Assembly: GCA_037951105.1 (NCBI GenBank)
Contig: JBAMJV010001306.1
Coordinates: forward strand, 124,001-188,000
DNA length: 64,000 nt
DNA from: Echinarachnius parma
Lineage: Eukaryota; Echinodermata; Echinoidea; Clypeasteroida; Echinarachniidae
Direction of reading: 5' to 3'
A program made the position numbers and the translations under genes. The first letter of the stretch is position 1. Each line of letters opens with the position of its first letter. This document shows positions 24,551 to 34,868 of the stretch, in pieces. Below the pieces are notes generated by a model, which ran no database searches, was not told the origin of the DNA, and was given only the letters and a program-made list of their open reading frames with translations.

Positions 24551-24722
24551 AAGGTCTAGTGGCTTGGGCTAGTGGTCAGAGCTCCGCTCTTCGCACTCAT
24601 CGGCCCGGGTTCGAACCCTGGCTGCGTCTCTCGGATGGTGACGATAAAGGGCGGTCCCAGACGTAAATTATCCTAATTCATTGAACGCGTCTGTAAAAAT
24701 CAAATAACCAACCTATACCACC
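24551..24722 (+). mobile_element. tRNA-derived SINE, family S1, best copy
   Basis: A tRNA-like head (box A region GGGCTAGTGGTCAGAGC, anticodon-side GCTCCGCTCTTCGCACTC, box B GGGTTCGAACCC at 24607-24618) is followed by a family-specific body (GGATGGTGACGATAAAGGGC, GGTCCCAGACGTAA, AACGCGTCTGTAAAA) and an AACC-type tail at 24706-24715. Two other copies in the window share head, body and tail (3543-3709 minus, 45161-45310 minus). The body past the head is presumably matched to a partner LINE, which is not in this window. Confidence 0.85.
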
Positions 24723-25530
24723 CAACCTCGGGACAAAGTCCATCATTCGCTGTCGGTGAGTTGGAACTTGGGTAACAATTCCCTACTGCAAAAACGAAAG
24801 TTCACTGCCGGTCAGTCAGATGTTCCCAAAAACATACATCAATTCCCCACCATAACTCCGAACATCACCCGCGTATGTTTTGTTTCTTCATAAAAATAGT
24901 AAAATTACTCAACCCAACAAACATTTTCGTCAATGACTTCATGGATCCCTCTGGGATGCTTGGAATACTGCGTACGGCCCCCTTGACGACCGTAATACAC
25001 ACACCCCCACGTCGATTGAAAGACCGTTATTATACAGGATTAATACTTGCAATATTCCGATCCATGCAATATTCATTTGCCAAGTTGCGACGACATTCTT
25101 CTAAATAATTGTCAATTTGTGTTGTTAATAGATAAATTATGCTATGGACACTCTCTAAAGAGTTGTGATGACAACCACGTCATACCAAGGAGGTTCATAC
25201 GCATTCCATCCGCATGACCACACTTTGCACATTTTGGGCGGGAAGTTACTTTTGCACAGATGATAGCCTTGCTACAAGGCTGATTAAAATCATCATCAAT
25301 ACAGTTATTTTGTCCTGTTTGTATTGTTCTGTTAGTTTCGTTTTCCTTCGCCAATGTAAACCACAAACACAAATCAGAAAGAAACACGATAGTAAAAAAA
25401 AAAAAATGACAAAAATGACAAACAAAAATTGTTAACCAGCCTCCAAAAGGTGTGTAAATTATGTTTTTTTTTGTTAAAAAGGTTACTAGAAATAGAAAGA
25501 TAATAAGCTACCAGAGGCGTCGCGACGGAT

Positions 25531-25600
25531 GGAATGCTGTAGCCGAGTGGTAAGAGCGTATGGTTTGTGGGCCGGAAGGTCACGGGTTCGAGTCTAACAA
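25531..25600 (+). mobile_element. tRNA-like sequence, second type
   Basis: Box A TAGCCGAGTGG (25540-25550) and box B GGTTCGAGTC (25585-25594) are spaced as in a tRNA gene, with an anticodon-arm-like segment TGGTTTGTGGGCCGG between. The acceptor stem does not close. This may be the head of a SINE or a tRNA pseudogene. The 3' part (CTCTCAGTCGACGCAGC) is unlike family S1. No other copy seen here. Confidence 0.5.
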
Positions 25601-25797
25601 CTAAATTACTCTCTCAGTCGACGCAGCAAAGGATATATGGGGATAGGCTTTGGGGTAGCTCCTTATTTGTTAACTCGTTCCATTCGAGATTTTGAAATCC
25701 CAATAGCTTTTGTACATAGCCCACCGTGTTCTCGTAGCCAACGGGTTTATATATATCTGCCATTCATTTTATTGAGGGAGGGGGAGGTGGTGGGGGT

Positions 25798-25813
25798 GGG
25801 GGGGGGGGGGGGG
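25798..25813. repeat. G homopolymer, 16 bp, in a G-rich patch
   Basis: Preceded by GGGAGGGGGAGGTGGTGGGG. Open frames on both strands here are homopolymer artefacts (glycine or proline runs). Confidence 0.95.
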
Positions 25814-25869
25814 ACGGCTCCACCTCCTGCCCCTTATTTGAACTGTTACTAACTCTCGAATAATTATCA

Positions 25870-25911
25870 GTACCACCAAGGAGGTATAATGAGTCAACCT
25901 CCTTGGTACCA
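25870..25911. repeat. Palindrome with ACCAAGGAGGT arms
   Basis: TACCACCAAGGAGGT and ACCTCCTTGGTACCA flank a 10-bp spacer. The same arms form palindromes at 37427-37480 and around the element at 48312. A half-site (ACCAAGGAGGTT) occurs at 25185. Confidence 0.8.
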
Positions 25912-27300
25912 CATGCAAAGTGAAACATTGAGTTACTGTACACAAACATGTATATAATACTTATGTCCATGATCTGATGATTATGACTGGGTTAAGCCTA
26001 CAAATTTAAGTTAAGCTTAGAAATACGTGCCGTGAACTTCCTCTGCAGTGGCTTTATTACCCCCACTACGAAAAGGGGTCATATCAAATGACGTAATGTA
26101 ATTAAACGGGAGAAAGAAAAATGTTTTGGTTTATAGAAAAACGACCGCAAAAATCTCTAAAGGGGTTAACCGCATCCTTGCTCCATTATTCGATTAATTT
26201 GTCGATGAAATTAAACGTAACCCAAACAAATATCATTTTTCAATTTATGGTCAGAGTTTGAACGCAAAACAGGTCCTATTTGTGCCGGTTCCCACGGTTT
26301 TGTATGCGCGCGTGTCCTTGTAGGTTTAGTATGTCACTATATAATTAAAGCAATGAATGAGTATAGTTCATGAAGTGAACAAATAAACTCGGAGTTTATT
26401 TCTCACAATTATTCATTACACTTCACGCAATCTATACACACACGCCATTGACTGGAAAGGGTAAACAACAATACACAATCAAAACTTATTAAAAACGGAA
26501 ATAGAATAGAACCGACGCATAATGAAAGTCGTTCGGGTTCCTTGTCCACACACCTACGACCCGTAAACATGGTCAAAGAAAACTACGAAAACCGCCAATT
26601 TGGGCGCGATTGTTCGTCGCGATGTTGTCATTTTTTGCTCCATTCATAGTCGTTTTTCCTGTCTTTGGGTATTGAATAGCCACTAAATGCATGGGAATAA
26701 AAACATAATTTGGTGGGAAACGGGCAAGGCAATTTGTTATGTCTAAATAACGAATATTTATTTGGTCGTCAAATTCGAAATTTTAATTGCCCGTTGTTCG
26801 GTGTGAATATTCCAACGGTCGAAGTGATATATAGGGAAACAAGACGATGTTACAAGAACGTCTGTTTGAATATTAAACTCTTAAGAAAGAAAACTTAAAA
26901 TAATAATAATGAAAAATATTTTAGTAAAAATAACGGTTACACAACACGGGCCCGTCTAGTCTATAGTCTAGTGTAATACTAGGAGGAGGGAGGGGGATGG
27001 ACTATGATGGGGGAATTAGGGGGCAACAAGTCTAACATTTACCTTCCCCCCCCCCCTTATTTCCCTTGTTATTTGTCATGATTAAGGAGAAGGCTGGGGT
27101 CTCCTCAATCGGGGGCAAATGGGACACTTGTCCCATTACCCCCTTGCTTCGCTTCAGCTGAGTTATTAGAGTTAAGTGGCTGTTTTCTGTTTTTGGTGCA
27201 TCATTCCAATTCAAAAGTTTGAGATTACCATTAAATCCGTATTGACCTTAACCGCCCTCTCCATTTTTTAGTCTATCCAACAAGATTGTTTGCATTCAGA
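25912..27300. other. No gene seen
   Basis: Unique AT-rich DNA with an ATG-initiated 62-codon frame at 26710-26898 that has no motif. A 10-bp C run sits at 27048-27057. Confidence 0.45.
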
Positions 27301-27301
27301 T

Positions 27302-27532
27302 ATTTTCCCACGACAAAAAAAAACAGTTCTACAAATGACAATGAACAAACGAAAGTCCATCTGTTTCCGTTCACCGAATAACAAGTCCATGGCCATTCTT
27401 GAGAACGATCTTGAAAAGCCAAATGCTTCGACTTTCAGAATCAGATCAGACGAAAGCATTCGAGAAGCACTTAGATCATTTGTAGATCCAATCTTTATTA
27501 AAGAAGCCATGAGCGACGTCGGATCGAGTTAG
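27302..27532 (+). CDS. Candidate terminal exon or small ORF, unknown protein
   Basis: I do not recognise this protein. The frame that closes at TAG 27530-27532 encodes a balanced, soluble-looking sequence in its last 60 residues, with segments such as FRSPNNKSMAILENDLEKP and SIREALRSFVDPIFIKEAMS, unlike the low-complexity frames elsewhere. A possible splice acceptor (TTTGCATTCAG, ending 27300) lies just upstream, and an ATG near 27338 could instead start a peptide of about 65 residues. AATAAA occurs about 100 bp past the stop (near 27628). Against it: the opposite strand is also open over the same interval, no upstream exon is visible, and no domain is recognisable. Low confidence. Confidence 0.25.
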   Translation: MFPRQKKTVLQMTMNKRKSICFRSPNNKSMAILENDLEKPNASTFRIRSDESIREALRSFVDPIFIKEAMSDVGSS

Positions 27533-28718
27533 AATTTCCAGACATGATAAATTACTTTTGTATTCTTTGTAAAACAAATTATGGTAAATTTTATATTCGA
27601 AACTCGAGCCTCGATCGGAGTGCATCTTAATAAACGTCACTCTCTTCTTTAAAAAAAACGCGATCTTATCTCTCTCACGAGATAATTGAAACCGTCCAAT
27701 TATTATGGTTCTCTTCGAATGCGCAAGAAAGATATAAAAGAATGGGCGTCCCCAAAATTTTACCATACGATTGGCTTTTAAACGTCTGTGGACCTAATTC
27801 AAAGCCAGCGAGGTTCCAATCCGATACGCGTGTTTCCAATTGAAGCAGCTCTGGATCGTGACTATTTGTTTTTAAATCCTCCCTAATTTGTCCGCCAAAT
27901 TATAGGCCACAGAAACGAAGGATCAAGATAAAGATAGAAAATAGTTTGAGACTTCTATCAATGGGAGAAAGGCTTACATAAATAAAATGTACATTGCAAA
28001 TGGAAGGGGCAAATCAGATCAAGAGTTCGTTAATAGAAAACATGATTCGGATAGAAAAATAAAACGTGCGATTCATTTTGGAAGCTTAGCTAATTGTTTG
28101 TACGAACTGAATACTTGACCTCCGTTGAAGATGGTACTTCGAGATAAATTCTCGGGGAAAACAAGAAACAAATTCCAAACATATGCATTAAATGGCTGTA
28201 AGACAACTGAAGAAACTAAAAACACATAACAAGAACAAACAAACTTTGGTCTTTCAAAGAGGGTGATTATAAGACAACTAATTATACGAAACACAGAACA
28301 AGAAAACGAAATAATAACCTTCTCTATATTCAAACTTCTTTCTTCAAACTGGGGAGTATGCATCTCTGACAGACTCAGTGTGCCACACACTGTACCCCAC
28401 CCTGACCCATGCTTCCCAGGCCTACCCCACCCTCATTTCGATATTTACCCCCCTCTCGCATCCATTGAGTAAGCAGACCCTAAATCGCCTCATGTCATCT
28501 CATGTCGCACCCATCATCCAATCTCTCCTCTGGATTGTTTTACCTTTTCTCCCCCTTGTCTATACCCTTACCCCATAAACCTCCCCACAGAAAACAAAAA
28601 TACAAACGCTTTACTATGTTGTTTTCTAACAGAGATGAGGCAATGAAGTGCAGTTATATGAATTGGGGTGCATTGGAAAGATCGTGGGATTTTGGGGCAT
28701 ATATAGAGGGGCAGAAAT
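27533..28718. other. No gene seen
   Basis: Unique DNA. Minus-strand frames 27476-27766 and 28073-28390 are open without recognisable content; a C-rich plus-strand patch spans 28375-28580. Confidence 0.45.
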
Positions 28719-28775
28719 GGGCGGTGAGGTGCAGTGAGATGCAGTGAGATGCAGTGAGGGGCACTGAAGTTCAGT
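28719..28775 (+). repeat. Decamer tandem repeat, TGCAGTGAGA type
   Basis: GTGCAGTGAGATGCAGTGAG and following variants give about five imperfect 10-bp units ending near GTTCAGTAAAGG. Confidence 0.75.
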
Positions 28776-28857
28776 AAAGGGCGGTTAGCAGGGGACATTG
28801 TCTCTTCTTGCCCTTCTCAGCAATGCTACTGAACCTCCACCCCTCCCCCTCCTCCAC

Positions 28858-28980
28858 CTTACCACCACCAACAACACCAACACCACCATCATCAGAACGA
28901 CAACGACGACGTCCACCACCTCGACTACCACCACCACCACCACCACCACCACCACCACCACTGCCGCCGCCACCACCGCC
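28858..28980 (+). repeat. CCA/ACC triplet microsatellite
   Basis: Starts with interrupted ACCACCAACAACACC units and becomes a pure ACC run at 28926-28961, then GCCGCC and ACC units. All frames stay open across it on both strands, which explains a cluster of overlapping threonine-, proline-, glycine- and valine-rich ORFs at 28771-29148. No gene is implied. Confidence 0.95.
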
Positions 28981-29926
28981 ATTTCTTGAATCTTTAACCA
29001 GGTTGACACCCGTTGGGTTCGCTCGTGACCGACGCGAGGTCGACGTGACAGGAAACTCGATGTGGTTTCTGCTTCCCACGCTCCCGGGATGAGGAGGGGC
29101 GTCTTCCAGCCGCGCCCCACTCCGAGCTAGACAGCCGCAGGGGGTCATGGCGTGGCGTGGCGGGCGTGTGCTGAATGAACTGTTGCTGTTTTTAGCGTGG
29201 AAATCCCTCTGTTTTCTAGCTCTATATTTACCCTTCTTGTGAACAGAAGTCTCACTTTTTACCCCTCACCTTTCTGCTTTTCCCCCCTTTTTCTGTTTAT
29301 CCATGGTTTGGTCGATGGTTTATCCATTCACGGCACTTCCGGTCTCCCAAAACCATGAGAACAATATATGAATACATTTTTTTTGGAAGCCATGGCATGG
29401 CAGCTTGGCTTTATTTTTGTTTTTGACCACAGTTTCAGTTATTTTAGTACGATGTCTACCTAATTAAGAGGTGAAGTGTTCGGACCTTTTGTCCACAAGT
29501 GACCAATGTTCGCGCCCCCGAATATTTATGTTGCCAGTTGCCACTGTTTGTTGACTTGGGAAGCAGAGAAGGAAAAAACAGACATATAGCGCATTTGTAC
29601 AATTGCAATTCGCACTTGGTATTGTACTCTATTGATTTTTTTATAAGGGGAGCGATTTCAAGGTAGAACTGCAATACTTCATTCAATGGAAGAGGGAACA
29701 AGAAAGGTATTGCTCTCAACACCCCATTGTTGTGTGGATATTTCATAACATTCATACAATTGTAGTGGAGGTTGACAGGGTACAAGTATTATGCTAACGA
29801 AATACCACGCATTTGTGATTCATTGCTGACGTTGCCGTTATGTATTAGCATTATTGATTCATAATGTTGGTGATATAACGGTGATGGTGATTTGTGATGT
29901 ACATTAAGTTGTAAGCTTGATGATAC
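28981..29926. other. No gene seen
   Basis: A GC-rich stretch 29000-29165 follows the triplet repeat. The rest is unique AT-rich DNA; the minus frame 29456-29785 has no recognisable content. Confidence 0.45.
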
Positions 29927-30481
29927 TTAAAGTCATACCTGTAAAGTGTCCAAATCCACGAAAATTACTTGGAGCTTCCTCGTTTCTCTTCTACCGTGTT
30001 GTTTAGCTTATGGTAAGAGAAGAATAAAATAGGGTTTGATTTTTTTCAAATGTCCCTTTAGTATGAAGATAATTATCATTGAAAATCATTATTTCTAAAG
30101 CGTTAATCAACGCAATTGAAAAAAGGTACAATTGTTGCAGCTAAACGCGTCCGCATTGCAGCACGCTGGGAACATTCCGGCGATTGAACTTTGAGCCGAG
30201 CGAGTGCAAATTCCATGAATTCTGTACTACGTGTGTAAACATACACGGGTGCGAATATCTCAAACGGATCATTCATTACTGCGACAAATGTATGGCAGAC
30301 CATCAGTATTCGGTGATAAAATATGAACTCAATATTCGTTTTTTTCACTAGGTAAACAGTGTTCGTTTTCTTTCAAACTTTCACAAATCTTTTAATTGTA
30401 TTTTACAATGATATTGATATAGGATTGAAGTCTCAAATGTCATTTTGTGCAATAACTGACACTTTACAGGTATCACTTTAA
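29927..30481 (+). mobile_element. TTAA-type MITE, family K2, full copy
   Basis: Starts TTAAAGTCATACCTGTAAAG and, read from the other side, TTAAAGTGATACCTGTAAAG, so the terminal repeats of about 25 bp extend to GTGTC. TTAA lies at both ends (29927-29930 and 30478-30481). The 555-bp body has no long ORF. The inverted copy at 58409-58945 matches along its whole length, including CACGGTAGAAGAGAAACGAG (in complement), TACAGAATTCATGGAATTTG and CACCGAATACTGATGG. The interior contains a CpG-rich block (GAGCCGAGCGAGTGC). Confidence 0.9.
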
Positions 30482-30554
30482 GTTGGCAATAGTGGCGGTG
30501 GTAGCGATACAATTATTAGTGTTGTGGATTTAAAAAAATGATGTTGATGCCGAA

Positions 30555-30603
30555 GATGATGATGGTGATGATGATGATGATGATAATGCTGATGATGATG
30601 ATG
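30555..30603 (+). repeat. GAT/ATG triplet microsatellite
   Basis: GATGATGATGGTGATGATGA and similar units, interrupted once by AATGCT. Confidence 0.95.
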
Positions 30604-30723
30604 TCATTGACCCCAAATACTCCCCTCGACGTTGTGACCCGTCCCCATTATCATTATCATGATATAGGTCTCACCATGCAGCAGTTGAGCATGCAACCAT
30701 GAACCTACTACCTAGTAGGTAGT

Positions 30724-30948
30724 TAGCCTTTAACAAGGCTTCGTGTCTCAAGCAAGCAATGGCTGCGCTGCATGCAGGATCAGGAACGACTGAACGCCTG
30801 ATGGAGGCTATCTGGCGAGTGGTGAATTCACGTGCGATCGGCAAATGATTGTGCAAGGTAGTCGCGCTGTCCAGTCGTTCCTGCATAATGCATACTATAC
30901 CGTGCATTCAACTCAGCTCAGACGAGACATGCCTTGTCAAGATGCTAG
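30724..30948 (-). mobile_element. hAT-like MITE, family F, complete copy 2
   Basis: Left end TAGCCTTTAACAAGGC; right end read inward CTAGCATCTTGACAAGGC. Exact 8-bp direct repeats TAGGTAGT lie at 30716-30723 and 30949-30956. In reverse it matches the copy at 5217-5405, sharing GACGAGACATGCCTTGTC, ACTCAGCTCAGACGAG, GCATAATGCATACTATACCG and CGCGCTGTCCAGTCGTTCCT. Removing the element leaves a perfect inverted repeat at the insertion point (see findings). Confidence 0.9.
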
Positions 30949-30972
30949 TAGGTAGTAGGTTCATGATGCAAC

Positions 30973-31203
30973 TTATGCCCGGCGCAGACAGAGCCGACTC
31001 GACCCGATCCGACTGGTTTTCAGCCTGATTAACTCAGTATGCGTTGCCTCAGGACTCCGGTTTTTCCAGTCAAGTGCCATTCGGAAGTCATTCGAGGCCG
31101 ACATTCAACATGTTGGATCGGCTCCGACTGAGCGAAACTGACTCTAGTCGGATTGAAAACCAGTCGGATCGGGTCGAGTCGGCTCTATCTGCGCCGGGCT
31201 TAA
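30973..31203 (+). mobile_element. MITE family H, copy 2, with 45-bp inverted termini
   Basis: Left arm GCCCGGCGCAGACAGAGCCG then ACTCGACCCGATCCGACTGG; right arm CCAGTCGGATCGGGTCGAGT then CGGCTCTATCTGCGCCGGGC. The arms differ at only about one position over 45 bp. TTA and TAA triplets flank the arms (30973-30975 and 31201-31203), so the target duplication may be TTA/TAA, as in PIF/Harbinger, or TTAA. Interior 140 bp without ORF. It sits only 16 bp past the target duplication of the previous MITE. Confidence 0.9.
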
Positions 31204-31596
31204 CTTGAAGATCTTGTCCATACATTGTCATAATTATGCTACCTTGAAAACCTGGGAAAATTCGAATAGTTCGAGGACAGACTCCAACAGGTAAGTCCTT
31301 CTTCTGCTCATAGCTGTATACATATCATGCATTTGTATGCCATTATAGCACTGAATGTTACTCTTGATGAAACCCCTTTAGCGTTATGGCTTGTCATCAG
31401 CGGTCATCCAGGCATGCATGTGAATTGCAGTCCTGTCTACATGTGGCTCTAAAACCTGGTAAATATGAGAATCAGTCTATTTGATGCACGATACATGTAA
31501 ATGAAACCCGATAACCCATTTCCATGACATACGTGTACGTTCCGGCGATATTTGTTCTGCAGTTTGCGCAAATAAGTATTGCTCTTCAGCATTTAC

Positions 31597-32050
31597 TCCA
31601 GGACAAAATCTCCGTCGACATTCGCTCCGTAGACCAAGTATCCGCCGACAATCGCTCCATATATAGACATATAGACGAAATATCCGCCGACAATCGCTAC
31701 GTAGACCAAATAACCGCCGACAATCACTCCATAGACGAAATTTCCGCCGACAATCGCTCCGTAGACCAAATATCCGTCGACAATCGCTCCATAGACGAAA
31801 TATCCGCCGACAATCGCTCCGTAGACGAAATATCCGCCGACAATCGCTCCATGGACCAAATATCCGCCGCCAATTGCTCCGTTGACAACATATCTGCCGA
31901 TCGACAATCGCTCCGTAGACGAAATATCCGCCGACAATCGCTCCATAGACCAAATATCCGCTGACAATCGGTTTTTAGACAAAATATCCGCCAACAATCA
32001 CTTCGTAGACCAAATATCCGCCGACAATCGCTCATTTGACATTTTTTTCT
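31597..32050 (+). repeat. 30-bp minisatellite, about 14 units, two alternating subtypes
   Basis: The unit is AAATATCCGCCGACAATCGC then TCCRTAGACS. Two forms tend to alternate: one ending TCCGTAGAC and one ending TCCATAGAC, with the next unit starting GAAAT or CAAAT. A 12-bp insertion (ATATATAGACAT) lies in the second unit. Because 30 is a multiple of three and the unit lacks stops in several frames, long frames are open on both strands (up to 158 codons on the minus strand). I read these as composition artefacts. The alternative, a decapeptide-repeat exon (SADNRSVDEI), has no splice or start support. Confidence 0.9.
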
Positions 32051-33115
32051 GCCGACAATATTGTTCCTTCGTCATTCAAAGAACCAAAATTAAGATGGGC
32101 CAGTGGAGTAAAAAACAAACAAACGTCAAAATCATTGACTTGAAATCAGGTGAAAGGCCTGGACTCTGGAGAAGGAAAGAAATTAAGTCAATCATCTGCT
32201 GACACTTCTATCATTTTGGCATGTCAGTGACCCTCGAATGCTACCCCATGACGATGTGACCCTTCCCCATTATAGCTCGCCACCTGCGGGAAAGTTCTGA
32301 CGAGCAACAAGAAATGTCCACTCATCCACTCATGACCTGTACCTGAAACTAGGCGGATGATCACCCGGAGAGTGAGGGACATACGATACATCGTCTATAC
32401 CGACATATCTACCGATCAGTATCATGTCATTGACCTCCAAATATGTCCGTTAGACCGCCTCCTTTCTAGAGATTTCACGCCCTTTGTGTTGTCACTGAGG
32501 CAGGTAACTTGCCTTACCTTGTCGACACGTAACTTGAAAATCTGGGGAAATGTCAAGATCCCAGAGATAGAGATACTAATAGTAATAGATGGATGGAAGA
32601 CCAGCTCTGTTGACACGTCTATCGACCAATCAGTACATCTTCTTATAGTACCGATACATCTAGCGATCACTGTCATGTCATTGACCGCGAGTATGCCGTC
32701 CCCTTGTAGATTTCGCCACCCAGGATCACTCTGGAAGGTATATGAAACTTACCGACCTTGTCCACAAATAACGTGAACATCTGGGGAAATTGGAAGAGCA
32801 CTAAGATACATCCAGTGCATCGTCTTAGTACTGTCACATCTTTCGATCACTATCATGTCATTGACCACGAACATTCCGTCCCCTGATTATGCTATAAGGT
32901 ACGCCACCCTCGGTCACTCTGGCAGGTATATAGGAAACTTACCGACCTTGTCCACACATAACGTGGAAATCTGGGGAAGTTTGAATAACTCATAGATAAG
33001 TCTATAGTGCATCTTATTAGCACTGACACAGCTATCGATCACTGTCATGTCATTGACCGCGAGTATACCACCCCTTCTAGGACTGCTCGCCACCCTCGGC
33101 CACACAGCATGTCGG

Positions 33116-33349
33116 TACGAAAAGAACCAGGGAAAAGTCACGAAAGCTCAACTTCTTCGATTATCGTTCTATAGTAACGAAATTATGGGGTAAATTTTTA
33201 ATAAATATGATGTTTTGGTAGATAGAAGGGACGGGGTAACTTGACAAAAAAAAGTATGACGTTGGAAATACAACCCGTCTCATCTAGCTACAGAAAATAA
33301 AGAGATAATTGCAAAACGCATTGAGGTTTTTTACCTCCTCCCAAGCAAA
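33116..33349. other. No feature seen
   Basis: AT-rich unique sequence between the tandem array and the next duplication. Confidence 0.4.
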
Positions 33350-33693
33350 TACATAATTTCATAAAATAAAATCTTGCTAACTCTTTGAAAAATTGTTTAC
33401 AATAATGCAATGTGTATCAGTTTCATTGATGTACCGACATACAATTTTATTAACCAATTTATTTGTGTTTAACTGTTTAAAAGCGACAATCCGATTAAAT
33501 TTAATGTCATATCATATCATTAATACCAAGCAAATAAAAATTAAAATATTGTTAACTCTTTACAAAGTTATTTACAGTGTAGTGTGTATCATAGTTTCAT
33601 TGATGTACCGACTTGCGATTTTATTACACCATTCATTACACTATGTGTTAACTGTTAAAAAGGGATAATCCGATTAAAAATTAATATCATATT
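33350..33693 (+). repeat. Tandem duplication, about 170-bp period
   Basis: Two copies share CCAAGCAAATA, TTAACTCTTT, GTGTATCA, GTTTCATTGATGTACCGAC and AATCCGATTAAA. The first runs about 33350-33515, the second about 33524-33693. The open frame 33393-33668 reflects AT-rich duplicated DNA. Confidence 0.75.
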
Positions 33694-34868
33694 TTGGCCA
33701 CATCCACAAACAAACGCGTAAAACACACGCACGTGCATCCTTGAAAATGAGCTTACAGTATTACAACAATGGTTTGAGTGTTATCATCAAATCGAAAAAT
33801 GGAATTTGATAACTTCAGATTTGTTTTGATTACATATACTTAATCCTTCTTTACGAATTGATGGTTCCAAAAATATAAACAAATTTTATGACGAAAATAT
33901 ACATTTCTGATAAGGATTCGAAAATATCTCCGGAGTATCTTTATGGTTGCGTTTTTTTTTAATAGGGATTTGTAAGAATGAAGCTGGAAATAAAGACCTG
34001 TTTGTTGATATTGTGGTACATTTTATGAGCGTCAACCACGCATCGTTACCCACTTCTCACAGACGGTATCACACCGATATAATAATCATAATGATATTAC
34101 ATGAAAAACATAACAGTAAACGGTGATAACAAATATGAAACACAATCACAAATAAACTCTAATAAACCATATCGGAAATGAGTTTGTGTGAAAACGATTA
34201 CATTATAATTGAATTTCGACAAATTAAGAAACACATTAATATCTTTGTCCTCACAAGTAAATAGTTGTACAGAGTTGCTGAAAATCATAATATATATCAA
34301 TTGCTTTTTATGTTTGTTTAAAAATGTGTAAATCATCTTAAGAGACAACTTGAGTGTTGGTACTTTCTGAGGAGATGTTTGCGAATTCACAGAAGAGGCT
34401 TTTATAAACCAAAGAAGGGTTTACAACTATGAAGTGCCGCTTGTAGACAAGTAAAGTGGAAGTCACATTTGAAAATTTCGAATGATACGGCCGTTGGTAA
34501 CGAGAAGAAAACATGTAGCTTCAACAATGTTAAACAGTAAAACAAAAACAAACAAGTGTGCATTATCTCCCCATCAGTTACCAAGTGGCGCCTCATAGTT
34601 TTAAACCATGACTCTCTATGATCTTTGCACAGCATGAGAAACCCTATTGGATTTGGAATACCATGAAACATTGAATACACCTTTATTTGCCCCCCCCCCC
34701 CCCCCATTTTTTCCAATACATAATATTCAAACGAGACACCCTCACTACCAAAGCACGATACGGCTATGTTGGTGTCAATAGATTGCCTATACCTCGTCTC
34801 TCTTTTCGTTTTTGTCAATATTTGTGAATGTCGCTTTTCCGCATATTGTACTTTGAATGTTGCACTAA
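33694..34868. other. No gene seen; longest ORF of the window is not convincing
   Basis: The 180-codon minus-strand frame 34402-34944 starts inside the palindromic element, crosses a poly-C tract (read as glycines) and has no recognisable domain. I treat it as chance. Confidence 0.45.
34690..34705. repeat. C homopolymer, 16 bp
   Basis: Unbroken run of C. Confidence 0.95.

Larger units (their letters stand above)
30604..33115 (+). repeat. Interrupted tandem array, 180-250 bp units
   Basis: The anchor ATGTCATTGACC marks unit starts at about 32423, 32674, 32854 and 33047; a variant (ATGTCAGTGACCC) begins a unit at about 32221 and another (ATGTCATTGACCCC) at 30601. Each unit continues with a CGCCACCC-type block, an ACCTTGTCCACA-type block, and AACGTGAAAATCTGGGGAAA or similar. 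The first unit is split by two MITEs (30724-30948 and 30973-31203); its second half resumes with CTTGAAAACCTGGGAAAATT at about 31241. A 30-bp minisatellite (31597-32050) sits between the first unit and the rest. Units are well diverged. Confidence 0.75.

Noticed and set aside
28771..29148. Cluster of open frames rich in Pro, Thr, Gly or Val.
   Set aside because: All are readings of the ACC triplet microsatellite.
30702..30966. A let-7-like stretch (GGTAGTAGGTT at about 30951-30961) next to a complementary arm, suggesting a microRNA hairpin.
   Set aside because: It is the flank of a perfect palindrome split by a MITE. The match to let-7 is only about 11 bases, does not include the expected 3' part, and the arms are too short for a pre-miRNA.
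31477..32035. Long frames on both strands over the 30-bp repeat as a repeat protein gene.
   Set aside because: The 30-bp period with no stop in several frames explains them; frames disagree on strand and have no start or splice support.
32285..32320. CTGACGAGCAACAAGAAATG resembles a hammerhead ribozyme core.
   Set aside because: The segment between CTGACGA and GAAA cannot form the required stem II, and no complementary flanks for the other stems were found.
32357..32776. A 139-codon plus-strand frame as a gene.
   Set aside because: It lies inside the diverged tandem array, and equivalent frames are not open in the neighbouring units.
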